Origin: Tribonema minus
Lineage: Eukaryota > Sar > Xanthophyceae > Tribonematales > Tribonemataceae
Length of the DNA stretch: 64,000 nt
Direction: 5' to 3'
NCBI GenBank assembly: GCA_017506865.1
Contig: JAFCMP010000022.1
Location: forward strand, 310,001 to 374,000
In this document: positions 1 through 11,001 of the stretch, one piece after another
Position numbering within the stretch: position 1 is the first letter of the stretch
How the letters are laid out: each line of letters starts with the position of its first letter
The notes under the pieces: model-generated
Database searches by the model: none
The model's input: the letters and a program-made list of their open reading frames with translations, nothing else
Told to the model about the DNA's origin: nothing
Program-made: the position numbers and the translations under genes

Positions 1-118
1 ACAACGTTGCATCAGGTATTGCGGCTACGTCACCTGCGTGCCTGGCTGGTAGGACGCGCACCATCATGTTGCACCCACCTGTGCTCCTCTGATATCATTG
101 TCGCATTGTCGCCTGCAG

Positions 119-252
119 CATTATTGGACTACCGCACCGGCAACTTTCAAGAGGCATATCGGCAGTGCCAGCGCGCCCTGGAGCTGTTTCCCGAACACAG
201 CGAGTGCAAGGAGCTCATGGATACACTAGCAGCGCTTTTTGCTGCCATGTAG
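119..252 (+). CDS. Last exon of a TPR-like protein (partial gene)
   Basis: Terminal exon of a gene that starts left of the window. The acceptor is the CAG ending at 118, the reading frame runs to TAG at 250-252, and the exon opens with the last two bases of a split codon. The 44 residues contain a tetratricopeptide-like helix pair: DYRTGNFQEAYRQCQRALEL followed by FPEHSEC, with the alternating small and aromatic residues and the acidic-proline turn of TPR repeats. TPRs are protein-protein interaction scaffolds, so no specific role can be inferred from one repeat. The gene converges on the polyprenyl synthase gene. The TPR identity is moderately secure; everything else about the gene is unknown. 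Confidence 0.55.
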
Positions 253-1840
253 CATTTTTGGCATCAACATGATTTTGTACATGGTACCAAGCCTTGTGTG
301 TACGTATGGCACTGTCATTTTGCGTGCGCCCCGCATCGTGTGCTGCTGCGATAAGGAGATGACAACTCTTGCGCATCAAAGCAGTTGACATATGATAAAC
401 ACTTCGAACAACGCCATGAACTAGATCATCTGGGCTGTTGCACGCCCGTGGCAAGATATGACAAGAGGTACCAAGCCTTCTCAGTGACCGTGCAATAGTA
501 TACTACAGTACCTCATGTGGTCCTGCTGCCGACCGAAACGTGCAATTACCTCATCTCATTGCCACATGCATGCATTGTGCTTGCATCGCTAAGGCCTGCC
601 GCCTGCGGTCAAAGCCAATTCGTGGCCTGCCGCATAACACGCTCGCACACAATGCAGTGGCCGTGTGCACAGCTTACAAGCCTGGGGCACAGGTACCATG
701 GACACGTGTCACATAATATGACAGAGAGAACAATTGGTGTCTGGCGTCAATGTGAAGCGAGTGATGATGTTGCAAGTCATATGCGACGTATACATACACG
801 CATGTGCGAGACCGCTGCACAATGCGCCTGTGCAGCTCTTTCTCGATGCATGAACTCCTTTCTTGATGCATGAACTGATGCATGCATTGCGCGCAGCAGG
901 GTAGTCGTGCAAGTCTCTGCGGCAGCTGCCACATCGGTCACATGTGAGAAGTAGAAAGGTCGTGTGTGATTGCATGCGCTCGTAAAGCGCCATGCGTCTG
1001 TGTTTGCAACGCGTCGCCTGTGCTAACCTCGAACCTAGCCGCGCGCCCCCCCCCCCCCCCCCCCCTTCCCGCCCCCCCAATCCCCCACGCCGCTGCGCCA
1101 AGTCGCAAGCATGGCGTCTGTACATCAGCGCTCAGCCTCTCATGACATCAGCGAACAGCTGGCATGTGGACGTTCATGCTTTTGCGCCAGCGCCGCGAAC
1201 GTTGCACTGCGCGCTGGCCTGTACAAAGCCCTTCAACTAGTGGACGCTGCAAGGCAATCGTTGCTGGCGCATGGCCATCACAAATGGCACTCATCGTCGC
1301 TGCGCCGCGGTTCCGACGTGCTGCTGCTGCAGCCGCTGCCGCGCTCTTGCGTCGCCGCCACGGCTCCAGGGGCATCGCCTTAAGAGCGCAGCCGCCACCA
1401 TCGCGCAGCTGCATGGCCTGCGTCCCCCGTACCACAGCAGCAGCACTCGCTGCTGCTTTCAAAAACGCCGCGGCTGGGATACGCTGCGGCTGACGATGAG
1501 CGCTGCCAGCGCTGCCGCCGCTACTGCCTTGTTGGCTCACCCTCCTCTAACCGCGCAAGCGCGCGTGAACGCAGCGCCGCTGAGCCCCCTGCCGCTCCCC
1601 CTGCGACAAGGTCAGCGCAGGGCCGCGGCCGCATACGCTGGTGGGAAGCGCGCCCTTTACCCCAGCTCCGCGGCGCCAGTTGACGGCCCCGCAACACATC
1701 CGCTCGCGCGTCCGGCCGCGCGCAACGCACTGGCGGGCCGCGCGCGCGCACACAGGAGGCAGGCCCTCCGTCCCCCTCCCCCACCCCCGCCCCGGCCCCG
1801 CCCCCGCTGCCGCGCCCCTATCGCCGCTGCTGCCGTGCCC
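253..1840. other. Intergenic region between convergent genes
   Basis: No supported gene. The stretch separates the 3' ends of the TPR-like gene and the polyprenyl synthase gene. It contains a long C tract near 1047-1066 and a very GC-rich stretch from about 1290 to 1840. Open frames here have no recognisable domains and overlap in several frames, as expected of GC-rich non-coding DNA. Confidence 0.6.
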
Positions 1841-4800
1841 CTATCGCCGCCTGTCGACTACGCGCGCGGCGAGCGCCACAAGCGCGTCCCTCTCCTCGCT
1901 GGGCGCGAGGCGCGTCGCGGCGTCCATGGCCAGCTCCGCCTGGACGATTGCGAGATCGCGCGCGCGCGCGATGCCGTCGCTGCGCAGCACCAGCTCGTGC
2001 GCCGCCGCCGCGTCGCCGTCCCTGCCGAACTTGCGCGCGACCATGTCCTGGAGGTGGCAGCGAGGGCGGCGGCGCGAGCGACGGGGGATGGGGGGAGTCA
2101 GCGGGGCGAGCGCGGAGCCGTCAAACGCGCATACATGTTGATATGCATGCGTCTATACGCAGACATGCACATGTGCGCACCCCCGAGCGCACCAGCCAAG
2201 CACGCAAGCCACGCACGCGCCCGGACGAAGCCTGCCGCCTCACCAGGGCTTTAGGTCATCATACAACGGAGGGTTTGGCTCGTACGCACACACATGCCGA
2301 CACGCATGTGTCAATGCGCGGCCACACATCATGTACATGTATATAACCCGAGCGCATCAGCCAGTGCTCGGATGACGCCTGCCGACTCACCAGCAGCGCG
2401 GGGTGCTCCTCTGCGGCGAGCAGCACCGGCGCGGTCGCGAGCCCCTCCTTCAGATCGTTCAGCGCGGGTTTGCCTAATGACGCGTCGCTGCCCTCAAAGT
2501 CCAGCACGTCGTCGATGAGCTGGAACGCTAGCCCCACGCGCTTGCCGTACCTGCACACGCGGGATGGGATGCGCGGGAACCGCATCAGTACACCAGTGTA
2601 CTCTGATGAACTGAACGCAGGTCGATGGCAGGCGCAGCTGTGTTGACCTTCATCGTATACATAGGAGGCGGGGTCATGCTTACCCTCGACTCTTCTTCTA
2701 ATCCTACAAAACGCAACACCACGGGCCTCGGCGTAACATCTGCTGGCCGTGTTGGCGCAGAGCGGCGACATAATGGCAGCGCCGGGCGGGTGACGAGTAC
2801 TGAACGAAGCCACTTAATGCTGAAAGCAGCATGAGTGTCAAAACTGCAATAAAAACCTCTGAGACAACGCAGCACAACCTCAAGGCCCCTTCTAAACGCT
2901 GTTCACTAGCACACTCACTGCAGTGAAGCGAAACGTTCCACATCACTGTCCTCTGAGCCCTCATTGGAGCATGAGCGGCGCGGAACACAACCTGCACTCG
3001 CGTGTGTGCGTCCTGCTGCGCACTCAAGCACAACATCAACTTCAAGAATAGTGGTATCAGCTTCAAGTTCCAAACCTCATACATAAACACAGATGCAGCA
3101 TGCAACCGAAACTCACTCCTGCGCGTCTGTCGCACCCTCCGGCTCCAACATCCTCAAGCATGACCTGTGGTGCATCACCTTCAACGTACGCGGTTGCGCC
3201 AACTTCAACTTCAACACCACAGACCGAAGCCACACACGACCTGCACTCACTCATGCGCGTCCCGCTGCATCGCCGTGGGGCGCCCCCAAGAGTAGCGTGT
3301 CACCAACTTCAATTTGAACACAAAAACCTCGAGGCCATGACCTTCAATTTCAACACAAAAACAGAGGCCACGACCTGCACTCACTCATGCGCGACCCGCT
3401 GCACCGCCACGGACGCCCCCAGCAGCGCCGCACCAACTTCAAGTTCAATACTCAAAAACCGAAGCCACACACACGACGTGCACTCACTCATACGCGTCCA
3501 AACTGCAGTGCGTCATCTCCAACGTACGCAGTTGCGCCAACTTTAAGTTCAACACCAAAAAATGATGCCCCACACCACTGCACTCACTCATGCGCGTCCC
3601 GCTGCACCGCCGCGGGCGACCCCCCCAGCAGCGCTGCCGCCTGACACGAATTCGCCATGAGCGAGCCCGTCTTGTAGTACGTCTTATGGACGTAGTACTC
3701 GAATGCGCGCGTGCCGGCGCCGTCGACGTGCGGCCGCATCTGCAGCACCTGCGCGGCGGCGCGCGAGGCAGCAGGCGACAGAGCGCGTCAAACGATGCGA
3801 ATGAAACGATCATGTAGGGTGTCATCAGCAGCAGTACTGCCGTTCCGCTGGACGGCCAGGTCTTGGAGAGCACCTCCGCGGCGGTGGCGCGCGGGGCAGC
3901 GGGTGATGGTGCGCGTCGGAGTGGTCATATCCGGTGTTGCCGCACGTCAGCAGCAGGAGTGCTGTTGCGCTGGAAGGCCAGGGCTTGAGAGGAGCTCCAA
4001 GACCCAACCATATGTGGACACATCCCTACCCTACCTTTCGCACAATGCAGAGAATAGTCATGTGGCCCACCCCGAACCTCCCAGCTTCATCGCAGTCCAA
4101 GGCTGACCCGTACACAGAGGTGACGCGCGCTGTGTACTGCTGTCCTCGCCGCACTGCACCTCATCTCACCCGTCAACGCGGTCCCTGCTCCATAACAGCG
4201 CTTGCGATGAGACATTCGACGTCTTTCATGGCAGTGCTCGGCAGCTCAGCCATCCCGTCGCGCAGACGCCGCAACAAGCCCACAGCCGCAGTCGCTCAAA
4301 GCAGACCAGCAACGCCTACTCGGCCTTTTGCCGGACTGGCTGCGCCCCTCGCCTCGCCATTTACGAGGCAGTGCCCAACAGGTTCACCTTCTCCTCTCGC
4401 AGCGCAGCCATGGAACGCCCACGCACGCGGGCAGGCAAAAACACGTTGGCTCCGTGGCCGTCATCGTCTACGTCTCGCGCAGCAGCGACCGCGCACGCAC
4501 GCTCATTCTTCCTTATGATGTGACACGGTACTTGTATACGGACCATGACCATCTCAACTTGAAGTTTGGTGCATGACAAACACACAAACAGATGCGACAA
4601 GTACCCACTCTCGCCGCGCCGCCCCGCGCCCCTCACCTCGCCCTTGACGAGGTGCTCAATCACAGTGCTCAGCAGCTCCACCGTCTCCCTCGCTGCGCAG
4701 CCATGAAACGCCCACGCTTGCGGAAAAATGAGAACACAAACAGATGCTTGCGCCCCTCACCTCGCCCTTGACGAGGTGCTCAATCACAGTGCTCAGCAGC

Positions 4801-6299
4801 TCCACCGTCTCCACGCTGCGCAGGCGCGACAGGCTCACGCTCGCGCGCGCGAGCAGAAAGTCGCCCGCCAGTATCGCCAGCTTGTTGCCGAACGCGCGGT
4901 TCGCGCTCGGCGCGCCGCGACGCGTGTCCGCCTTGTCGATGACGTCGTCGTGGAACAGCGACGCCGTGTGGATCATCTCCGTGATCTCCGCCAGCCGCCG
5001 CTGGCACGCGAGCGCGAAGGGCGCGGGCGGCGGCGCGCAGCTCGCGTTGCACGCGCGGCTCATGAGCAGCACCTGCGGCGGCGGCGGCGGGGGGCGCGCA
5101 CGAGGGAGGGGGGGGGGGGGCAGGGGGTGATGAGGTGCCGAAGCGTGCCGTGCATCATATGGCAGAAGATGAAGTTGGAGACGGTGAACTGGCGCGCATG
5201 GTGGACGGCCAAAACGGAACAACGCTTGAAGTGGCGAAAATGTGCAAGTATGCGCCGCTGCAGCACAGAGAGCTGGAAATTCCAGCAGCATCAGTGCACG
5301 CCTGAGTGAATGCAGCAGCAACACCGCACACCAGGTCATCAGGCAAAGTCCAAACCATGTGACGAGATCATGATGTCATACTCTCGAAGCGACGCCCTGT
5401 AATCGGGACCTTCTGCTGCGAAAGGCTTATTGCGTCAACAGTCCCATGAACTGTCCTTTGTGACCACAGCAGCAGCCGCCGTCGCTGTTGAAGGTGGTGG
5501 CGGTGAATGCAAACCGCACATACGATCACACAAACAAAACATGCGAGCTAGACCAGAAATTAAAAACCTCATCGTGGTGGTCCTGACCTTGGGCATGTAC
5601 ACGCCCCAAGGGAGCAGCTTGTGTGCATGTCGGATCGTATGCACGTGCATGATAAATTATATTTGATTGCATACTACAGTACGCCATAAAAATAGCAGCA
5701 TCAGTGGGAAACGGAGGCAGCTTGAAAGCGCTGTTGTCTGATGCAGCACTCACCATGACTGGGCGAACCTTCTTGCCGCCATCCACATCAAAAAAGTACT
5801 GTGCAGCGGACTGGAGCACAGGGTGATCTGTACCAAGCAGCTCCTTGCAGCCATCACTGAGCGTCTTCATATCAGAAGCAACTAACCGAAACGGGTCTGG
5901 CAATCTGGCCTCCAGAGCAGCTGCAAACTTGCCGCTAGGCTGCCGCTCCAGATCGATATCATAGACGAAGTCATCGCAGCTCTGCAGCGTGGGTACGTCT
6001 ACTAGGGAGGCTGGCTTGCTGGCCTCTCCGTTGATTATATGGTTGATGCTGCGGCTTGTCAGCGCCTCTTTGACGCTGTCCCGCACTGCATCCGCCAGAA
6101 AGCTGCTGCTCCGGCATGCTCCTGCTGCTGGGATCTGCTCTGCCCAGGATCTGTGGGCCTCGCAGCGCTGCTGCCCGCGCTGAGTCACGTGCCTGCAACA
6201 CCGTCGCACCGCCGTCCTAGTGCTGCAGGTGACTGCAGACCGCATTCCTGTCCCCTCCGCTGTCGCCAGATGGTGCCGCTGGAGCACGAGCTCCCACAA
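1841..6299 (-). CDS. Long-chain trans-polyprenyl (solanesyl-type) diphosphate synthase
   Basis: Five exons on the minus strand: 6299-5754, 5072-4761, 3748-3588, 2550-2391, 2047-1841. Joined, they give 461 residues with all junctions in phase. The enzyme adds isopentenyl diphosphate units to an allylic primer to make the all-trans side chain of plastoquinone or ubiquinone. Visible family hallmarks: GGKKVRP at the end of exon 1, LAEITEMIHTASLFHDD, the first Asp-rich motif DDVID at about residues 224-228 followed by ADTRRG, EHLVKGE, the KTYYKT/SLMANSC helix, the second Asp-rich motif DDVLD at about 353-357, and the C-terminal signature ARKFGRDGDA with SDGI. Exon 1 adds a roughly 90-residue N-terminal extension that could be a transit peptide; M at 6299 is the first in-frame ATG, and a later Met about 18 codons in is possible. 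Several introns contain repeated copies of exon ends. Family is secure; chain length and organelle are inference. Confidence 0.93.
2222..2400 (-). repeat. Duplicated 5' splice junction of synthase exon 4
   Basis: The exon 4 donor region at about 2370-2396 has a diverged copy at about 2222-2250 inside the following intron. Both contain a cgga(t/c)ga-gcctgccg-ctcaccag core that includes the GT donor on the minus strand. It is a weaker example of the pattern seen at exons 2 and 3 of the same gene. Confidence 0.5.
3100..3640 (-). repeat. Repeated 3' end of synthase exon 3 with its donor site
   Basis: The true exon 3 end and donor lie at about 3581-3635. Copies sharing cactcactcatgcgcg-cccgctgca follow at about 3378-3433 and 3244-3295, with more diverged traces near 3478 and 3112. 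Each copy keeps the GTGAGTG donor when read on the minus strand. Between them run repeated 'caacttcaa(c/g)ttcaa' stretches. The array makes up much of the intron between exons 3 and 4. Confidence 0.75.
4340..4815 (-). repeat. Tandem copies of the 3' end of synthase exon 2
   Basis: A 58-bp block holding the last codons of exon 2 (VELLSTVIEHLVKGE) and its GTGAGG donor is at 4755-4812. An apparently identical copy lies 124 bp away at 4631-4688, with a more diverged third copy near 4348-4440. Flanking 'aacacacaaacagatg' sequence is repeated too, so this is a genomic tandem duplication spanning the 5' splice site. The copy nearest the exon body joins in frame with exon 3; use of the others would add sequence or shift the frame. 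Confidence 0.85.
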
Positions 6300-6505
6300 A
6301 ATCCGTCAGGATCACCTCCTCAGACCCTAGCTGTCAATAAATAGGGATGCAAAGGAATTTGAAAGCGCGCGCGCGCCAGACCAAAAAACTTAAGTGTCCA
6401 CAGCCTATATAGCTATCGAAAGAGCAGCAGAAACTGGCGCTTGGAGTGCTTGGAGTACCTGTCTTCATCTACCGCTGTCCCACTGCTGGCCTCCTCTTAT
6501 ATACC
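6300..6505. promoter_or_regulatory. Shared divergent promoter region, polyprenyl synthase / centrin
   Basis: About 206 bp separate the start codons of two divergent genes, so both must be driven from here or from overlapping upstream sequence. AT-rich TATA-like stretches are visible: CCTATATAGC near 6402 and CTTATATACC directly before the centrin ATG. No transcription start can be assigned from sequence alone. Confidence 0.6.
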
Positions 6506-9500
6506 ATGGTGAGTGCTCCCAACTTTAGCCGTCAGTTTTGAAATCTACCCAAAAAATCCCAGCACTAACATTGCCGACGCATGCGCCAGACGCAGAGCTG
6601 CCTCTGCAGAAGCGCTGGTTCTGGCTTGATAACACTCCCCACGCTTTTCCAGCACGTTGCTGGTCCCTCAGTGCCCCTTGTCAAACCGATCTACTGCTTC
6701 GCGCCTGAACTAACGTTTGTCGCTCCCACTTTGCAGTCAACGTACGCAGCACAGCGGCGAGCGCCCCAGGGCAAGAGGGCTGCTAAGACGTATGAGAGGC
6801 CTGGACTATCGGAGGAGGAGATCGAAGAGATCAGGGAGGCGTTCAATCTATTCGACACAGATGGCTCTGGCAGCATAGATCCCAAGGAGCTCAAGGCAGC
6901 CATGCAGTCTCTGGGATTCGAAGCGAAGAACCAGACTATATATCAGGTATGCAGCACATGCAATTCATCGTGGATTTCAACATGCATGTGATGAGGGGGG
7001 CACGCATACTTCCACAGACATTTCAGGTTCAGGGATGAGAACAAACGTGGGCTCGGGTTTGGTTGAGCAACTATGCCACATCGGGCAGCAGGTACCGGCA
7101 TTTTTTTTTAGCTAATGTGGCGCCAACACCCGGATGCTGCGCACATTGCCACATCTTCCAAAGTGCTCAGAAGCACTTTGTAAGTGTAGGGTTGGCACAT
7201 TGCGTATATTTGGATTTTGCATACCCGCATATATACGTATTTTTGGCGTACAATACGTATATACTGCGTATATTAGCGTATCTGACAAAGCCAAATCTCG
7301 CTACGACGACTTGTCGTCTTTAGATTTCTCTGAAACCAGGTGCATTCGAACGGGCTCAGGGTGCTGATTACAGACATGCAGACACTAGAAATAATTGCCT
7401 TCATAAAGTGTCATCAGAGCAACACTTGAAGTGTGGGATTTTCTTGAAGTTGGCCGAAATGCCAAAAGAAGCTTGGTTACGGCCTGAGTGCGCCGACCGC
7501 ATGGTGCCGCTGAAAAGCTGCGCCTCGTCAGAGGGCAGCGTGTCTGTCAGCATGTGCAGCGACTCCCTTCCCATCGTCCTCTTCCACATCACCGACAGAA
7601 CAAGCCGTGAAGGCTCATGCAGGCTCTGCTGGCCAGGTGCGAAGCTGCCTGAGCCACTGAATTGCCAAGTTCAGGCTGTGCAGGCGCCTTCTGTGGCTTG
7701 AGACCACCGCTCAGCCCTGCCTTTCCGCTTCTGGCCCCCAGATAGCCCTAGCCACCTTACCCTTGGCATGCGCTGGGCCACGGGCAGCGCTCGTGAGCAC
7801 CACAGCGGTGCAAAAGCGTATACGCGAATATACGCCCCGTTTCGGCGTCTACGCGTATATATACGCGTATGTACCAATATACCGTATATATACTATCTAC
7901 GCACGTGCCAACCCTATGTAAGTGACAGCTGTCAATCCCTAGTGCATCGGCCGCTGAACCGCTACTGGATGTGGCAAAAATACAGCCGCCGCAAGCTTGC
8001 ACATGCTGTGGCCAGACACTAGTGTTGCTCAGCGCGCAACTGTAGCAGAGTTTACCAGCTAGCCTTACGCTGGGCGTGGGACATTTTTACGCCGACACGC
8101 TCTGGCCCCGCCAATGTGAATTGCGCGTTAGATACAGAAGCAAAGCAGTGCACACAATGGTGAGTGAGTATGATAGTCGTGTCTCTCAACAGTGCTGTAG
8201 TGCAGATGACAACACTGATCGTTAGGAGCATGATCGGCGCCGTAGCACCCAGTGCACAGTGCATGGGACACTGAGTGTGTAGCCTGCTGTCTCAATGCGC
8301 AGCTGGTGCGCCTGTGCGTATGCGCCCCATGATCCCCAATGAGGCAACCAACCGACCTCGCAAGCATACACGGTAGTCATACTACATGATCACATCCTGC
8401 GGACACCTTGATTCCCAAGCACATGTAGGGTCTAATGTCAAACGCATGACATCATGCAGTCAACTCTGCGGCGTCCGATTCATTGTGTCGCTCATGCCGG
8501 CCCCGTTTCACGACTGTGCACGCACGCCGCGTCAGATGATTGCGGACATTGACAAGGACAGCTCGGGCGCAATAGACTTTGAGGAGTTCCTGGACATGAT
8601 GACGGCAAAGATGAGCGACAAGGACACGCGCGAAGACATCCAGAAGGTGAGTCGCCGGCGCGCGCTGCCTTTGTACTGCAACCTTCAGATGATGAGCCGG
8701 ACGAACTAGCAAGCTGTTCTATCTCGCCGCTTTTTACAAATAATCAATTATTGAATCTCACTTATTGTTGCGGCCCATGCGCGTCGCCATGCGCATTTGC
8801 TACTGTGTCAGCGCTCAGCACTCAGTCGCGCGCCGCCAGAATAGTAAGCAGTGCTCGTCAAACTGAGCAAGCCCCACGTGCACTGGAGCAGATCACCCAT
8901 CTTGCGCGCTAGCATCAGAATACGCATGTACCTTGTGGCTGGCGCATCGGCCGCAGGGGCTGTGTGCTGTGGTTCCAACCCCCATTGTGCACAGGCAACT
9001 GGCCATGGCCTGCAGTGCAGGGCGGCGGTGCCAGCAAGGCTGGGACGCTGCTGAACGCACGAAGCTCACCTCGTGCTCTTCGCTGAGCGCTGACTGAGAG
9101 ACTCAGCGCTGCCGCTACGCGCCATGCTCTCAGCTGAGCGCTGACACTGTGATTGAGCGCTGCCACGCGCGCACCAGAGCGGAGCGCTGACACAAGTGAA
9201 TGAGCGCTGCCGCAAGCTCTTGCCCAAGCGCTGAGAGTGCTGCCAGGTGTACCTCGTGCTTGCCAATGAGCGTTGCATCACAGGTGACCCAGTGTGCGCA
9301 CCATTCTGTGAGCGGTGCGCTGATGGAGTGAATCAGCGGCGCCACGCGCTCTCAAACAAGGCCAAGCGCTGCCAACTGTGCTGTATCATCAAGCCTTCAT
9401 GTTATCCGCTGAGCGCGCTGACACGGTGGTTGAGCGCCGTCACGTGCGCACTGTGTGCTCAAAGCTGAGCACTGACGAAGTGACTGAGCGCTGCCACGCG

Positions 9501-11001
9501 CGCGCCCCCCCGCCGCGCAGGTGTTCAACCTCTTTGACGACGACCACACCGGCAAGATCTCCCTCAAGAACCTCAAGCGCGTGGCGAAGGAGCTGGGGGA
9601 GAACATGACGGACGCGGAGCTGCTGGAGATGATCGAGAGGGCAGACGCGGACGGCGATAGCGAGATCAAGTACGCAGACAACCCCAACCCTACTCTTAAG
9701 CCCTAACACATACCCTATACGTGTTTGCATTGCCGAACTTCAAACTTTTGACTCACTGTCGCACGTCCGTTGGCCGCGTGGCACGTCAGTCGCCACTGGG
9801 TGCACGCCGGTCACGGACTAACTTGAAGAGATTTGAGCAGCGTCATCAGCTTGTTGACTGTGGTTTGGTGTAGTCAGCTGCAGTAGCGCTCAGGTTTCCT
9901 GATGCACGCAGCTGCCTCGCGCAGACACGGCTGCTTGGCGTGGTACTACCCAGCATGACCCGAGATGAACATATGGCACTCAGTGATGCGTACGCGCGCT
10001 CTGCATGTGCTGAAATGCTGACACCAAGAAGTTGCCCTCAAGTTTGGTGTAGTGTGCACAAGACCTGTGTCATCAATATTAGCCACAGCCGATGCCCTTG
10101 CATGATCATTGGACACTGTACTGGTAATAGCAGTGCCTTGTCAGAAGCAGTTCTGCAGCTGAGCCGTGCTGCCGCATCATGCCCTGCGTGGCGCGCTAGC
10201 ACAGCATGATCCCATGGATGTGCTGCAACCCAACCGCTGACAGTTACACCATTTACACTCCGCACCTGAGCATCAGGGTACGCGCACAAAAAAAAAAAAA
10301 ACCTCCCAGTTCCGGCTCGACAGTTCCGGGAAGAGGTTTAAACTAGTTCCGGGGCCGGTGGCTGTGTGTGCAGTAGCCGGAACCTCCGGAACTAAAGAAC
10401 GTTCGCAAACGTCACAAAGCACGTCTGCCAGCACCGTAAGCCTGCTGCGACAGCTCACACGTCTGTTTCCGGGCGTTGCCTTGAAGTGCAAGAGGGGTTG
10501 CGACTACTTGCGACTACTTCCGCCTGCAACCCTAAGTCTAGGGTTACGTTATGCCAAACCCTAGCACTAGGGCTAGGGCTAGGGCTAGGGTTAGGGCTAG
10601 GGTTATGTTGCCTGCTGCAACTAGGGTTACGTTCAAAACGTGCATTTTGCTGGTCACAAAAGTCGATGAGGCACCGATTGTGGGCACTTGGTGCCCTCCA
10701 CGGCGTGTGAAGGCTGTCTAGACACCCGTTGATGCTTGTGGTGACCGTTAGAGGCCGCAATGTAGTTCCGAAGGTTCCGGGGAGTCCTGGAAGTTCCGGC
10801 CGGAGCCGGCTTTCCTGGAACTGAAACTCGGAGGGCTCGGAGGTTTGTGCACGTACCCTGCTGAGCATGGTCACCAGCGCACGGCGGCGTGTGAGGCTTC
10901 ACATTCCACTGATCGCATATGCGTTTGCCCGTTCTTCGTATGTGTTTGTGCGCAGCCCTGACGAATTTTACGCCATCATGACCAAGAAGACGTTCGCGTG
11001 A
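6506..11001 (+). CDS. Centrin (caltractin), EF-hand protein of basal bodies
   Basis: Five exons: 6506-6508, 6737-6946, 8536-8646, 9521-9669, 10956-11001, giving 172 residues, the normal centrin length, in phase throughout. The first exon is only the ATG, followed directly by GTGAGT. The last exon, 46 bp, supplies the canonical tail [14 protein letters not shown]; reading through exon 4 instead gives a false stop at a non-centrin end. Four EF-hands are visible: loops at about 41-52 ([12 protein letters not shown]), 77-88 ([12 protein letters not shown]), 114-125 ([12 protein letters not shown], Asn at position 12, probably weaker) and 150-161 ([12 protein letters not shown], Ser where Gly is usual). 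Centrins are calcium-binding proteins of centrioles, basal bodies and flagellar roots, which suggests a flagellate life stage. Introns carry a hAT-derived element, a GAGCGCTG-rich array and TTAGGG-like repeats. Confidence 0.95.
7187..7916. mobile_element. Non-autonomous hAT element (MITE-like) in centrin intron 2
   Basis: A 730-bp element with terminal inverted repeats TAGGGTTGGCAC / GTGCCAACCCTA and a perfect 8-bp target-site duplication TGTAAGTG at 7179-7186 and 7917-7924. The ends match those of the complete hAT at 59816-62616 (TAGGGTTGGCAA), and the AT-rich subterminal zones share CGTATAT-type repeats and a TATCTGACAAA block. No transposase frame is present, so it would depend on a relative's enzyme. 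It lies entirely within an intron. Confidence 0.9.
9066..9510 (+). repeat. GAGCGCTG-rich degenerate repeat array in centrin intron 3
   Basis: Many copies of a short motif around TGAGCGCTG(A/C)C, often followed by CACGCGCGC, fill the intron up to the acceptor of exon 4. The acceptor itself sits in one such unit (GAGCGCTGCCACGCGCGC just before the CAG), with a close copy near 9152. The motif is related to the CTGAGCACTG 10-mer scattered through the window. Confidence 0.7.
10560..10612 (+). repeat. Interstitial telomere-like repeat in centrin intron 4
   Basis: About eight units of GGGCTA/GGGTTA in a row, flanked by further isolated CTAGGGTTA units. It resembles degenerate TTAGGG telomeric repeats but lies inside an intron, 345 bp upstream of the last centrin exon, so it is not a chromosome end. 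Confidence 0.8.

Noticed and set aside
1271-2254. Plus-strand open frame of 327 codons upstream of the synthase 3' end
   Set aside because: Arg/Ala/Pro-rich translation of very GC-rich DNA, overlapping the antisense last exon of the synthase, with no motif.
9521-9706. Centrin ending at the stop after [12 protein letters not shown]
   Set aside because: Using the GT at 9670 and the small exon at 10956 restores the fourth EF-hand and the canonical centrin C-terminus, in phase.
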